From Natronorubrum halalkaliphilum (lineage in GTDB: Archaea > Halobacteriota > Halobacteria > Halobacteriales > Natrialbaceae): a DNA stretch of 48,599 bases. The stretch is from assembly GCF_009834785.1 (NCBI RefSeq), contig NZ_WUYX01000068.1, positions 1-48,599 on the forward strand, written 5' to 3'. This document shows positions 1 to 7,689 of this stretch, piece after piece. A model generated the notes under the pieces. It was not told the DNA's origin. It saw only the letters and a program-made list of their open reading frames with translations, and ran no database searches. Positions within the stretch are counted from its first letter, which is position 1. Each line of letters starts with the position of its first letter. The translations under genes and the position numbers were made by a program.

Positions 1-112
1 CTACGGAGAACGGATTCGGCTCTGACTCGTCGGTAAATCACACTTCAGCGCCGGTTAGCTGAGACTGATTTGTGAGGTACTGATTCTGGAGTAAGATCAC
101 GTCTACGAGTCA

Positions 113-451
113 TTGGGGCATCCTCGCCGTCGATACGTTTGCTACACGCTTCTCGAGGACACGCAGTGGACGCTGACCGATCTGTCGACGAAAATCGCTG
201 CATGGGAGAACGACATCCCCGAACACGCGGTTACGAGCGACCAACGGGAACGGGTGTACGTCTCACTTTATCATGCTCATGTTCCCAAGTTAATTGATGA
301 GGGCATTGTCGCCTTCGACGACGTAACTGAGATGATTACGCCCGTCGAAAACGCCGACCAAGTCTTGGCAGCACTCAACGGTATGGGGGCTAGTCTCGAC
401 AGTGCTCAAGAAACGCACGCACGAGGTGACATGAATGACGGCAAGCGATAA
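113..451 (+). CDS. DUF7344-type winged-helix protein, possibly 5'-truncated
   Basis: This is a small haloarchaeal regulator-like protein of about 112 residues. It opens with GHPRRRYVCYTLLE and contains REDVYVSLYH-like helices (RERVYVSLYHAHVPKLIDEG), which fit the DUF7344 winged-helix family. Such domains usually sit in DNA-binding or signalling proteins. The next gene, a HalOD1 protein, overlaps its 3' end by 17 bases, so the two are probably cotranscribed. The only start is a TTG just before the conserved motif. An in-frame TAA lies six codons upstream, and no ATG or GTG is available. Family members usually carry 10-20 residues before this motif, so the 5' end may be lost. The family assignment is fairly good; the start is uncertain. 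Confidence 0.65.
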   Translation: MGHPRRRYVCYTLLEDTQWTLTDLSTKIAAWENDIPEHAVTSDQRERVYVSLYHAHVPKLIDEGIVAFDDVTEMITPVENADQVLAALNGMGASLDSAQETHARGDMNDGKR

Positions 452-797
452 CGGCGGAACCGGGAGTGGCGATGACCCAACGCTCGACCACGACACTCGC
501 TGGCGGCAAGTTGCACAGCGGCACTACGAACCCGAGCGAGACGGCGGCCTCACGACACCAATCGTGTTCGCTCTCGCCGAAGCCGAGGACGTCTCTCCGA
601 GCGAGATGAAATCCCCGCCATTGTACGAGTCTGTTGACGTGGCCGGGATTGAACAGACGTTTTTCGGCTTGAATGATGACGTGAAACCTCGGCAGGGAAT
701 CGGAAGCGTTGAATTTCGCTACACCGAGTATCTCGTAAAAGTCAGAAGCGACGGCTGGATCCAGGTCTACGAATCGTCTGAACCCGAGCGGGTGTGA
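435..797 (+). CDS. HalOD1 output-domain protein
   Basis: This 120-residue acidic protein matches the HalOD1 domain, a haloarchaeal output module found alone or after receiver and PAS domains. The core is LTTPIVFALAEAEDVSP, then PPLYESVDVAGIEQTFFG, then a strand pair with SVEFRYTEYLVKVRSDGWIQVYE. The first 30 residues are a low-complexity polar leader. The ATG lies inside the 3' end of the preceding DUF7344 gene in another frame, which suggests translational coupling. The biochemical role of HalOD1 is not established, and pairing with a winged-helix protein suggests a signalling role. The domain call is confident; the role is inferred. Confidence 0.8.
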   Translation: MTASDNGGTGSGDDPTLDHDTRWRQVAQRHYEPERDGGLTTPIVFALAEAEDVSPSEMKSPPLYESVDVAGIEQTFFGLNDDVKPRQGIGSVEFRYTEYLVKVRSDGWIQVYESSEPERV

Positions 798-982
798 ACT
801 GCGATCTGCTGATCGTGGTGTCACCCCATCTACAGTCACTGACACCCAGGACTACGCTGGAATGCACTGAACTTCTGTTCGATTATCACCTGCTGTTTCG
901 TTCATATGTCGTCGATGGTAGAGTTCGCTATCCACCCGTGCATTGACGAGTAGCGGGGATACGATCGCCCGCCGCGGCGCGC

Positions 983-1861
983 TCAGGAGACAGTCAGCAC
1001 GGGAACGGTCGATCGGCGAACGATGCGAGCCGTCGTGCTCCCCAGCAGGGGGCCGGAGCCGACCGTTTGTCCGCGCGTACCCATGGCAACGAGGCTGGCA
1101 TCGATCGTCGACGCGTACTCGAGCAGTTCCTCGGCGGGCGGTCCGCGTCGCACGTCAGTCCGTACGTCGAGGCCGCGGTCGTGGGCCATCTCCGCGATCG
1201 CCTCCGTCGCGTTCCGGCCGCCCTCCTTCAGTAACCCGACGATACTCCGGGGTGCGTCCTCGAGATCGTACGTGGTCGAATCGACGACGTAGACCGCGCA
1301 AACCTCGGCGTCGTACGTCTCGGCGACATCGAGGGCGGTCTCGGCGGCGCGTTCTGCGTGATCGCTCCCGTCGGTCGGGACGACGATCCGATCGTACGAG
1401 ACGGCCGCCGCGGGGGTCGGCTCACCGTCCTCGGGGAGACGCACTGACAGCACCGGCACGTCGGCCCGCGTGAGCACGCGCTCGGTGGTGCTCCCGAGAC
1501 GGACTCGATCGGCCCCGGTCCGGCCGTGGGTCCCCATCACGACGAGGTCGACGTCGTGGTTAGCGGTGTACGAGAGGACCTCGCGATAGGGGACGCCTTC
1601 GCGCACTTCGCGCGCGGCGTCGAGGCCGCGTTCTTCGGCCCGGTCTGTGACGCGGATAGTGGCCTCGCGTCCTCTGGCTTCCGAACGATCGCGGACCGTC
1701 GTTCGCTCGTCGTCGGGGAGTTCGGTCGGAGCGCTCCCGGCTTCGACGACGTAGAGGGCGTGGACGGCCGAGCCGTAGGTTTCTCCCAGTTCGATCGCGT
1801 GGCCGATCGTCGCGTCGGCTCCAGCACTGTCGTCCGTCGGAACGAGGATCGTATCGAACAT
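983..1861 (-). CDS. tandem-domain universal stress protein (UspA)
   Basis: Two UspA folds lie in one chain of about 292 residues. The first starts at MFDTILVPTDDS and the second at YDRIVVPTDGSDHAE. Each carries the ATP-binding signature G-2X-G-9X-G-S: MGTHG...LGSTTERV in the first and MGTRG...LGSTTARI in the second. This places both in the nucleotide-binding branch of the family. Such proteins are cytosolic stress or energy-status proteins. An ATG ten codons upstream gives an extension (MMRFRIERSG) unlike the family, so the internal ATG at 1861 was chosen. The gene diverges from another Usp gene across about 100 bases. The call is confident; the specific stress cannot be read from sequence. 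Confidence 0.93.
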   Translation of the reverse strand: MFDTILVPTDDSAGADATIGHAIELGETYGSAVHALYVVEAGSAPTELPDDERTTVRDRSEARGREATIRVTDRAEERGLDAAREVREGVPYREVLSYTANHDVDLVVMGTHGRTGADRVRLGSTTERVLTRADVPVLSVRLPEDGEPTPAAAVSYDRIVVPTDGSDHAERAAETALDVAETYDAEVCAVYVVDSTTYDLEDAPRSIVGLLKEGGRNATEAIAEMAHDRGLDVRTDVRRGPPAEELLEYASTIDASLVAMGTRGQTVGSGPLLGSTTARIVRRSTVPVLTVS

Positions 1862-1964
1862 ACCGCTCCGTTCGATGCGGAACCTCATCAAGTGGTGTGT
1901 CCATTCTTGGCCATTGAACCCGCCATCATAATGACCGTGTAAACAGTACGTACAACCCGACGAT

Positions 1965-2402
1965 ATGAACGAGCGAATTCTCGTTTCCTACGACGGGAGC
2001 GATCACGCGGAAGCCGCACTTCGATTCGCGTTCGAGACGTACCCTGATGCGACGATCGTGGTGTTCCACGTCGTCGAACCGTTCGCCGAGCACACCGACG
2101 CCGGGGTCGAGAACGTCCGCCGGTGGCAGGGTCGCGCTCGCGAGTACGCGGAAGCGATCTTCGAAGATGCAGAGGCCGTGGCCGAGGCGTACGATCGATC
2201 GGTCGAGACGGATTGGGAGTACGGTCGGCCACGACACGTGATCGTACGGTACGTCGACGATCACGACATCGATCAGGTCGTGATGGGGAGTCGCGGGCGG
2301 GACGGGATTGATCGACTCCTGCTCGGCAGCATCGCGGAGACCGTTGTTCGACGAGCGCCGGTTCCCGTCACGGTTGTCGGGGACGCGAAACTGGACGAGT
2401 AG
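1965..2402 (+). CDS. universal stress protein (UspA), single domain
   Basis: This 145-residue single UspA domain begins MNERILVSYDGSDHAE. It carries the nucleotide-binding motif MGSRGRDGIDRLLLGSIAETV and ends on the typical strand VPVTVVGD, so the domain is complete. The start codon is immediately followed by the conserved first beta strand, which leaves little doubt about the start. The gene is divergent from the tandem Usp gene. The spacer holds an alternating GTACGTAC stretch about 15 bases before the ATG. Downstream, the opposite strand carries only degraded reading frames, so the gene appears monocistronic. Confidence 0.93.
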   Translation: MNERILVSYDGSDHAEAALRFAFETYPDATIVVFHVVEPFAEHTDAGVENVRRWQGRAREYAEAIFEDAEAVAEAYDRSVETDWEYGRPRHVIVRYVDDHDIDQVVMGSRGRDGIDRLLLGSIAETVVRRAPVPVTVVGDAKLDE

Positions 2403-2462
2403 CCGGTGCGAGCGAGCACCGTCTCACCGTTCCCGACCATCGGCTGATCGACACCGGTAGTA

Positions 2463-2723
2463 CTACTCTTCGGTGCCGAGCAGCGGTTCGTAGGACGACT
2501 CGCCCTCGCCCGTCTCGTCCTGATCGACGAAGACAACCTTGTAGGTGGGCACGTCGTCTCCGTCGTCTTCTTCCTACGAGGCCAGAACACCGAAGACTAC
2601 CTGAACGACTCCTCGTCAGTGCCGACGAAGGACCCAGCCGTTTCGCTGTGTCGCGGAAAGACATCAGTAACAGAACCTTGGGGACTATCCCCGATCCGGT
2701 AATATACTGTTTCCGCCGTTTTC
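2463..2723 (-). pseudogene. decayed small gene between Usp and sugar isomerase genes
   Basis: No intact gene lies between 2403 and 2903. On the minus strand two short stretches have haloarchaea-like acidic composition but sit in different frames, each ended by TAG. The upstream one (about 2597-2723) starts at a TTG and reads through VYYRIGDSPQGSVTDVF to GTDEESFR and stop. The downstream one (2463-2573) reads VPTYKVVFVDQDETGEGE to LLGTEE and stop, with no good start. This looks like one frameshifted gene remnant, but chance open frames in GC-rich DNA cannot be excluded. No family was recognised. A strong palindrome lies exactly at the 5' edge. Confidence 0.3.
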
Positions 2724-2724
2724 A

Positions 2725-2746
2725 ATTACAGACATACGTCTGTAAT
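2725..2746. promoter_or_regulatory. 22-bp perfect palindrome, operator-like
   Basis: Two perfect 9-base arms, ATTACAGAC and GTCTGTAAT, flank the four bases ATAC. The site is AT-rich relative to its surroundings and is not followed by a T-run, so a DNA-binding-protein site is more likely than a terminator. It sits upstream of the decayed minus-strand frame and about 160 bases beyond the 3' end of the isomerase gene. The regulator is unknown. Confidence 0.45.
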
Positions 2747-2903
2747 GGTTCACATAGGAAGACGACGCATGTGGGAAATACAGATCTAAATTAGGTGAAA
2801 CGGACGAAACAATTGATTATGCTACTCATACGTAGAATCTGCCGTGACTATGCTGTGACTCGACTGATACGTCGACGGAAACAGGAATCGAACCCCAGCG
2901 GGG

Positions 2904-3656
2904 CTACGAGTCAGCCTCGAGCGCACCTCTCGCACGCTGTGCAGTGTCACGTAACAGCGCCACGTCGTCGGTGAAAACCTCGACCGCGACGGTTCCGTCG
3001 AACCCCGCGAGATGATCCGTGACGATGTCGTAGTCGATCTCGCCGGCCCCGATCGGAAGATGGGTGTCACCCCGGCTACGTGCGTCGTGGACGTGGAGGT
3101 GCGAGACGAGGTCGCCGTCGCTTGAGAGGAAGCGATCGATCGCGTCGTTGCCGTCTTCCATGTAGGCGTGACCGACGTCGAAACAGACGCTCGTCCCGGT
3201 CTCGCGGGCGAGGTCGCCGAGCACTGACAGCGGGAGCCCCTGTTTCTGGTGGCCGACGTTCTCAACGACGAGTTCCACGCCGGCATCGGCGGCTGTTGTC
3301 CCGATCGCTTCGAGTTGATCGGCGAAGAGCGGCCGGAGGTCCGTGTCGTGTGGGTTCCGTGCCGTCCCGTGGAGAACGGCCTTTTGCGCGCCAGCTGAGC
3401 CGGCCCACTCGAGCAGCCGCGTTAGGTAGTCGACGATCGCATCGTTAATCTCGGCGACCGGTGTGACGACGACCTGTTTAAACGGGAGGTGAACGCAGAG
3501 GTCGGCGTCCGCGTCGTCGAGGAGTCGGTCGAGACGGTTCGAGTCAATCGAGCCCGGGTCTTGTCCTTCGACGATTGATAGCTCGGCTAGATCGAAGCCG
3601 TCGATCGTCTCGTTCATTCGCTCGAGCGAGTCGCCGACGGTGAGGCCGATGTCCAT
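2904..3656 (-). CDS. sugar phosphate isomerase/epimerase (xylose-isomerase-like TIM barrel)
   Basis: This 250-residue protein has the AP-endonuclease-2/xylose-isomerase-like TIM-barrel pattern. Metal-site-type strands are visible: LCVHLPFKQ, KAVLHGTARNPHD, VELVVENVGHQ (Glu ligand), SVCFDVGHAYMEDG (Asp and His), VSHLHVHDARSRGDTHLPIGAGEIDYD (His ligands) and VAVEVF (final Glu). Family members isomerise or epimerise sugars, inosose or related compounds. The substrate here is unknown. The start MDIGLTVGDS gives the first barrel strand directly. No metabolic partner lies next to it, because both flanks hold remnants and Usp genes. Endonuclease IV is less likely because the protein is short. Confidence 0.8.
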   Translation of the reverse strand: MDIGLTVGDSLERMNETIDGFDLAELSIVEGQDPGSIDSNRLDRLLDDADADLCVHLPFKQVVVTPVAEINDAIVDYLTRLLEWAGSAGAQKAVLHGTARNPHDTDLRPLFADQLEAIGTTAADAGVELVVENVGHQKQGLPLSVLGDLARETGTSVCFDVGHAYMEDGNDAIDRFLSSDGDLVSHLHVHDARSRGDTHLPIGAGEIDYDIVTDHLAGFDGTVAVEVFTDDVALLRDTAQRARGALEADS

Positions 3657-3761
3657 ACGCTAGTGTCTCGCGCCGGGAAGATAACCTCACTGGGAAACGC
3701 CTCCTGATCGGCACCACCCGCGGTATCACTCTATTTCGAGCTGTCGAGCACGACGAGTAGC

Positions 3762-3935
3762 AACCGAGCGATCGCACCAGTGACAGCGTCTCTCGCGTCC
3801 GATGAGGTGACGGGCATTACTGGCGCGATCGTTCGGGCCAACGGTGGCCGCAAACAGGTTCTGTTCGACCGGTTTCCCGACATGGAGGGCATGAGTGGTG
3901 GGATTCGAGTTCTCGTGAGTACACGGGGTCCCTGA
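3762..3935 (+). pseudogene. C-terminal remnant of a short-chain dehydrogenase/reductase
   Basis: An open frame with no sensible start reads AIAPVTASLASDEVTGITG followed by AIVRANGG and then a tail to a TGA. This matches the last conserved block of classical SDR enzymes, which commonly reads like VAFLASDEASGITG...VDGG. About 200 N-terminal residues, including the Rossmann glycine motif and the YxxxK catalytic pair, are absent. The tail after the Gly-Gly looks scrambled. This explains most of the 330-base gap between the isomerase and the next Usp gene. The rest of that gap (3657-3761 and 3936-3985) shows nothing recognisable. Confidence 0.6.
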
Positions 3936-3985
3936 CCGGGCGGGTCAGCAGGATCACCGGCGGCATGGAGCGGTCGCTGGGACCG

Positions 3986-4873
3986 TTAAACCGCCCCCGG
4001 TTCTCCTCGAATCAGCGTCACCGTTTGCGGCGAGTCCCGCGTGACTCGTTCCGCGACGGAGCCAGTCACCAGTCTGGCGGCAAGCGACCGGCCATGGCTC
4101 CCCATGATAATCTGGTCGTACCCTTCGCCGTCAGCGTAGTCGACGATTTCGGCGGCCGGCGTCCCGTAAACGGTCGCCGTCTCGACATCGCCGCCGCGCT
4201 CTGCGGCGACCGCAGCGGCCGACTCGAGAATCTCCTCGGCGCTCGACTCGTGGGCTGTGCGGATTTTGTCGAGGTACGTTCCCTCGACGTCCGCGCGATC
4301 GTGATCCAACGGGAGATCGATGACGTTCAGCAGGGTGTGGGACGCGTCCGGAAACGCTTCGACGGCGTACGCGACTGCGGCTTCGGCCTGCTCGGAGCCG
4401 TCGACCGCGACGAGGATGCGGCCCGGAAGGTCGCGGTCGCGGATTGCCGGGGGCGTTTCGGGAACGATCGTCGTCGAAACGGGGGATCGGCGTACCACGG
4501 CTTCGCTGACGCGACCGAGGAACGGGCTGCGGATCGGCGACCGGCCGTGGCTCCCCAGGACGAGGTGATCGATGTCGTCCTCCGACGCCACCGACAGGAT
4601 CTCGCTGTGCGGTCGGCCGGTTCGAAGCTCCGTCTTGATCTCGTGTCCGTGGTCGTCGGCCAGATCGATCGCCCGTTCGAGGAACTGCTCGCCGCGCGCC
4701 TCGGCGCGTTTCTCGGGCGTATCGGAGTCGCCGACGCTCGCGTAGTTGTCGTGGGACGGATCGACGACGTGTAACGCGGTGAGCGTCGCATTCGGAAACG
4801 ACGCGAAACAGTACTCGAGGCCGGCGTAAGATTGCTCGGCCCCGTCGATCGGAACGAGGACGTGTCGTGACAT
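3986..4873 (-). CDS. tandem-domain universal stress protein (UspA)
   Basis: This protein of about 295 residues has two UspA domains. The first begins MSRHVLVPIDGAEQ and the second PGRILVAVDGSEQAE. Both nucleotide-binding signatures are present: LGSHGRSPIRSPFLGRVSEAV in the first, where Arg replaces the usual Ser/Thr after the last Gly, and MGSHGRSLAARLVTGSVAERV in the second. The first domain may therefore bind nucleotide differently. The ATG at 4873 places the first beta strand at the N-terminus; the longer start adds an unlikely leader. An AT-rich TTTTTAAGG run about 40 bases upstream could be the TATA element. It lies in the same direction as the next single-domain Usp gene. Confidence 0.92.
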   Translation of the reverse strand: MSRHVLVPIDGAEQSYAGLEYCFASFPNATLTALHVVDPSHDNYASVGDSDTPEKRAEARGEQFLERAIDLADDHGHEIKTELRTGRPHSEILSVASEDDIDHLVLGSHGRSPIRSPFLGRVSEAVVRRSPVSTTIVPETPPAIRDRDLPGRILVAVDGSEQAEAAVAYAVEAFPDASHTLLNVIDLPLDHDRADVEGTYLDKIRTAHESSAEEILESAAAVAAERGGDVETATVYGTPAAEIVDYADGEGYDQIIMGSHGRSLAARLVTGSVAERVTRDSPQTVTLIRGEPGAV

Positions 4874-4979
4874 GGTAGTTGAGAAATCCCTGTCCAATCG
4901 TAGGTCGGCGGAGACCTTAAAAACCGTTGCTGATGGTTGTCCGATAGGTTCAACAGCCGTCGGCGGCCGTCCGGCGTCC

Positions 4980-5417
4980 TCACCGGACGACCGTCACCGG
5001 CATCGCCGCCCGCCGAACCACCGTTTCGGCGACGCTTCCGAGTAGCACCCGCGAGACGCCGGACCGTCCGTGGCTTCCGATCACGACCAGGTCGACATCG
5101 TGGTCGTCGCCGTACCGGACGATCGTCCGAGCGGGACGACCGCGTTCGACGGCTGTCTCGAGAACGGTCGACGAATCGGTTCCCGCCTCCTCGAGTCGTT
5201 CACGGGCCCGATCACAGAGTTCTTCGCCGCGCTCGAGTGCGCGATCGAACGCGGCTCCGTCGTAGTATCCTCCCTCGACGCCGGTGTAGACGGCGTTGGA
5301 GGGATCGGCGACGTGTAACACGGTGATCCGTTCGCCTTCGTATTGATCGAGTGCGTGTTCGAACGCTGCCCACGACGGCTCCGATCCATCGAGGGGGACG
5401 AGTATGTGCTTGGTCAT
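4980..5417 (-). CDS. universal stress protein (UspA), single domain
   Basis: This 145-residue UspA domain begins MTKHILVPLDGSEPSW, carries IGSHGRSGVSRVLLGSVAETVV and ends MPVTVVR. The frame is open far upstream, but the family fold starts at the ATG at 5417. Just upstream are an AT-rich TATA-like element and a small inverted repeat, so this looks like the true leaderless-type promoter. The gene is divergent from the pyridoxamine-phosphate-oxidase-like gene. It lies 106 bases from the tandem Usp gene in the same direction and could be cotranscribed with it. Confidence 0.93.
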   Translation of the reverse strand: MTKHILVPLDGSEPSWAAFEHALDQYEGERITVLHVADPSNAVYTGVEGGYYDGAAFDRALERGEELCDRARERLEEAGTDSSTVLETAVERGRPARTIVRYGDDHDVDLVVIGSHGRSGVSRVLLGSVAETVVRRAAMPVTVVR

Positions 5418-5424
5418 AGTGTAC

Positions 5425-5450
5425 TGTACAACGTACAAACCTAAAATATT
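5425..5450 (-). promoter_or_regulatory. promoter with TGTAC-N3-GTACA inverted repeat
   Basis: Upstream of the Usp start at 5417, the arms TGTAC and GTACA (5425-5437) are separated by AAC. Next to them lies an AT-rich block that reads AATATTTTAGG on the minus strand, about 25-33 bases before the ATG. The spacing suits an archaeal TATA box with the inverted repeat near the transcription start, a usual repressor position. A related GTACGTACAA string precedes the Usp gene at 1965. Confidence 0.45.
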
Positions 5451-5617
5451 CTCCGTATTTTCCGCCGGGACGATCAATCGCACCATTCGCTCGACAACGG
5501 CGGGTATTCCGGTGGATGATGGCCCGCAACGGTGACGGATTGCTTCGACACCAACGACGGCCGGGTGTTTTGCCCGCCGTGAGAGGATTTTTTGCCGCCC
5601 ACGTGGTTGACGGTCAC

Positions 5618-6058
5618 ATGGACGGACTTCGATGGGTTCAACTACCCGAAGACGACCGAGACGAATTCCTCGGAACCGGCGGCACCGGCGTGCTCTCGTT
5701 CGCGACGGACGACGACGAACCGCCGGCGTCACTGCCGGTGTCGTACGGCTACGTTCCCGATGTGGAACACTTTTACTTCCGACTCTCGTTTCCGCCGGGA
5801 AGCGACAAAGATGCAGTTGTCGACAATCCAGTGTCGTTCGTCGTCCACGACGAAACGGACGACGGCTGGCGAAGCGTCGTTTCGACGGGACAACTCGAAG
5901 AATTGACCGAAATGCCGGTAGAATCCGCCGCGGTTCAGCGGATGTGGGCGGTTACCATTCCAACGGTGGAGATATTTGATCGCCCGCGATCGGAGATTCC
6001 GTTCCACGACTTTCGGCTCGTACCGGAGTCGATAACGGGACGGATGGAGGCAGAGTGA
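5618..6058 (+). CDS. pyridoxamine 5'-phosphate oxidase-like flavin/F420 split-barrel protein
   Basis: This 146-residue protein fits the small FMN/F420-binding split-barrel family. It has a first helix LPEDDRDEFLGTGGTGVLSFA, strands around PPASLPVSYGYVPDVEHFYFRLSF, a NPVSFVVHDE segment and a terminal RLVPESITGR strand. Haloarchaeal relatives are annotated as pyridoxamine 5'-phosphate oxidase family, but true PNP oxidase activity is unlikely at this length. Members may reduce flavin, F420 or small electrophiles. The upstream in-frame Met extension lacks family character, so the ATG at 5618 was chosen. Divergence from a Usp gene suggests membership of the same stress regulon. Confidence 0.82.
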   Translation: MDGLRWVQLPEDDRDEFLGTGGTGVLSFATDDDEPPASLPVSYGYVPDVEHFYFRLSFPPGSDKDAVVDNPVSFVVHDETDDGWRSVVSTGQLEELTEMPVESAAVQRMWAVTIPTVEIFDRPRSEIPFHDFRLVPESITGRMEAE

Positions 6059-6298
6059 TATCCTGCCATCGGAATCTATCAAACGCCTACTAGTCATCTA
6101 TCAGATATCGCAGATCCATTCCATGGTATGTCGGCAATGGAGTACTCGATCACCGTTTGCGGTCCAGTTAGTCGGTGATCACGTCAAGCAATACCTGGAG
6201 TTGACTGGCAACGGGGGGCTCACGAAGAACTCGCCGATCGTCGCCCTCGATCCGTAGCGGGATATGGCCAACGTCCGGCCCGACGACGGCGGAGGCCG

Positions 6299-7516
6299 CT
6301 ATTCCTCAAGGAGCCAGCCAAAGCGTTTCTCCCAGAACTCCTCGCCTGGCGGTTTTTTCGTGCGACCGCGGGTCTTTTCGTCGCGGATCTGTCGCTCGAG
6401 CACGTCTCGGGCTTCGTTGATCGCGTGTCTCGCGCCGTACCCCTCTCCGGACGCGATGAACAGTCCACTGTCGGTGTAGAGGCGAACGCGGGCGAGCAGG
6501 AGCGATCGACCGCGCCGCGTTTCGTCGTGCTCTTGCAAATGGATCTTCGCGTCGAGGACGTTCATCCCGTGATCCCGGTCGTCGAACTTCTCGACCATCG
6601 CGACGATGTCGTCGTAGGAGAGGTCGTCGATCAGGTTGGCGCCGTAGAGTTGCACGCCGCGGTTGCCGCCGGCTTCCCACGTGAGCGAGTCGAGGACGTC
6701 GGTCTTCGTCACGATGCCGAGGGGCGATCCATTGTCGGTCACCACCAGGGAGGAGCCGTCGATCTCGAACATCGCTTCGACGGCCGTCTCGAGCGTTTCG
6801 GACGGCGATACGGTCCGAACCGGCGATGCCATAACGTCTCGGATCGGCAGATCGAGTACGCGCTCGAGTTCGCCCTCTCGTGCGCCGAATCCGCCGCGGC
6901 GTGCGCGGGCCGTACTCGAGGAAATCTCGCCGCCGAAGGGGTCCACGCCGCCGGCGTCGCCGCCCTGGCTCTGAACCTCGGCCCGGACCGTCAGGTCGGT
7001 GACGTCGTAGAGGCTCAGGATGCCGACCGCCGCCCCGTCTTCGACGACGGGCAGATGCGTGATACGGTGCTCCCGGAAGGTGTTCAGTGCCTCACCGAGT
7101 TGCGACTCCGGCGCGAGCGAGATGAGGTCCGTCGAGGCGGCTTCGGAAACGGTCGCCGCATCGAGATACGGCTGTACCGCCTCGAGGATGCCGTCGACGG
7201 TGACGACGCCGCGCAACTCGCCGTCCTCGAAGACGGGCAACAGCTGGGAGTCACTGTCGATCATCAACTGTGCGACTTTGCGGACGTCCTCGTCGGGGGC
7301 CAGCCGAGGGACGTGCCAGACCAGCGAGCCGAGTTTTTCGTTCGGCTGGCGGTGCGACGTGGCCAGTTGTCTGCGGGTGACGACGCCCTCGAACTCGTCG
7401 CCGTGAACGACGACGCCTCTGACGTCGGCGTCCGCGAACGTGCCGACGAGTTTCGAGACGGTGGTGTCCGGAGCGAACTCGATGTACTCTTCCGAAATGA
7501 GTGGTTCGATATTCAT
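6299..7516 (-). CDS. four-CBS-domain protein with HPF/RaiA-like C-terminal domain
   Basis: This 405-residue protein has two CBS pairs. Units lie at about residues 5-60 and 60-115, then 120-180, with a further pair half after a linker at about 230-285. Recognisable strands include VRGVVVHGDEFEGVVTRR, LLPVFEDGELRGVVTVD, ITHLPVVEDGAAVGILSLYD and SSLVVTDNGSPLGIVTKTDVL. CBS pairs bind adenosyl nucleotides and sense energy charge. The C-terminus (about 295-385: MNVLDAKIHLQEHDETRRG, then GYGARHAINEARDVLERQIRD) resembles the beta-alpha fold of ribosome hibernation factors. It could link nucleotide state to ribosome silencing, though this is inferred. The internal linker is rich in Gly and Arg. It is flanked by stress genes. 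Confidence 0.85.
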   Translation of the reverse strand: MNIEPLISEEYIEFAPDTTVSKLVGTFADADVRGVVVHGDEFEGVVTRRQLATSHRQPNEKLGSLVWHVPRLAPDEDVRKVAQLMIDSDSQLLPVFEDGELRGVVTVDGILEAVQPYLDAATVSEAASTDLISLAPESQLGEALNTFREHRITHLPVVEDGAAVGILSLYDVTDLTVRAEVQSQGGDAGGVDPFGGEISSSTARARRGGFGAREGELERVLDLPIRDVMASPVRTVSPSETLETAVEAMFEIDGSSLVVTDNGSPLGIVTKTDVLDSLTWEAGGNRGVQLYGANLIDDLSYDDIVAMVEKFDDRDHGMNVLDAKIHLQEHDETRRGRSLLLARVRLYTDSGLFIASGEGYGARHAINEARDVLERQIRDEKTRGRTKKPPGEEFWEKRFGWLLEE

Positions 7517-7689
7517 GATTTGTGTTGGTATTGTTTGGTCGTTCGGGTGGTACGGCTACCGCAACTCGGTCGTACTCGATCGTTCGTCGGATGGTACGAA
7601 ATACTCGGCGGGTATTCCCGAGTTCTGGTACGACCCGTTCGGCCACGGCGAACTGCAGACACCGGGCCCCGGTCGCATTGTAAGTCCCA

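Noticed and set aside
6168-6298. Minus-strand fragment ending RRVLREPPVASQLQVLLDVITD after the CBS gene
   Set aside because: It reads somewhat like protein but has no start, is under 45 codons and matches no family I know, so it is not called.
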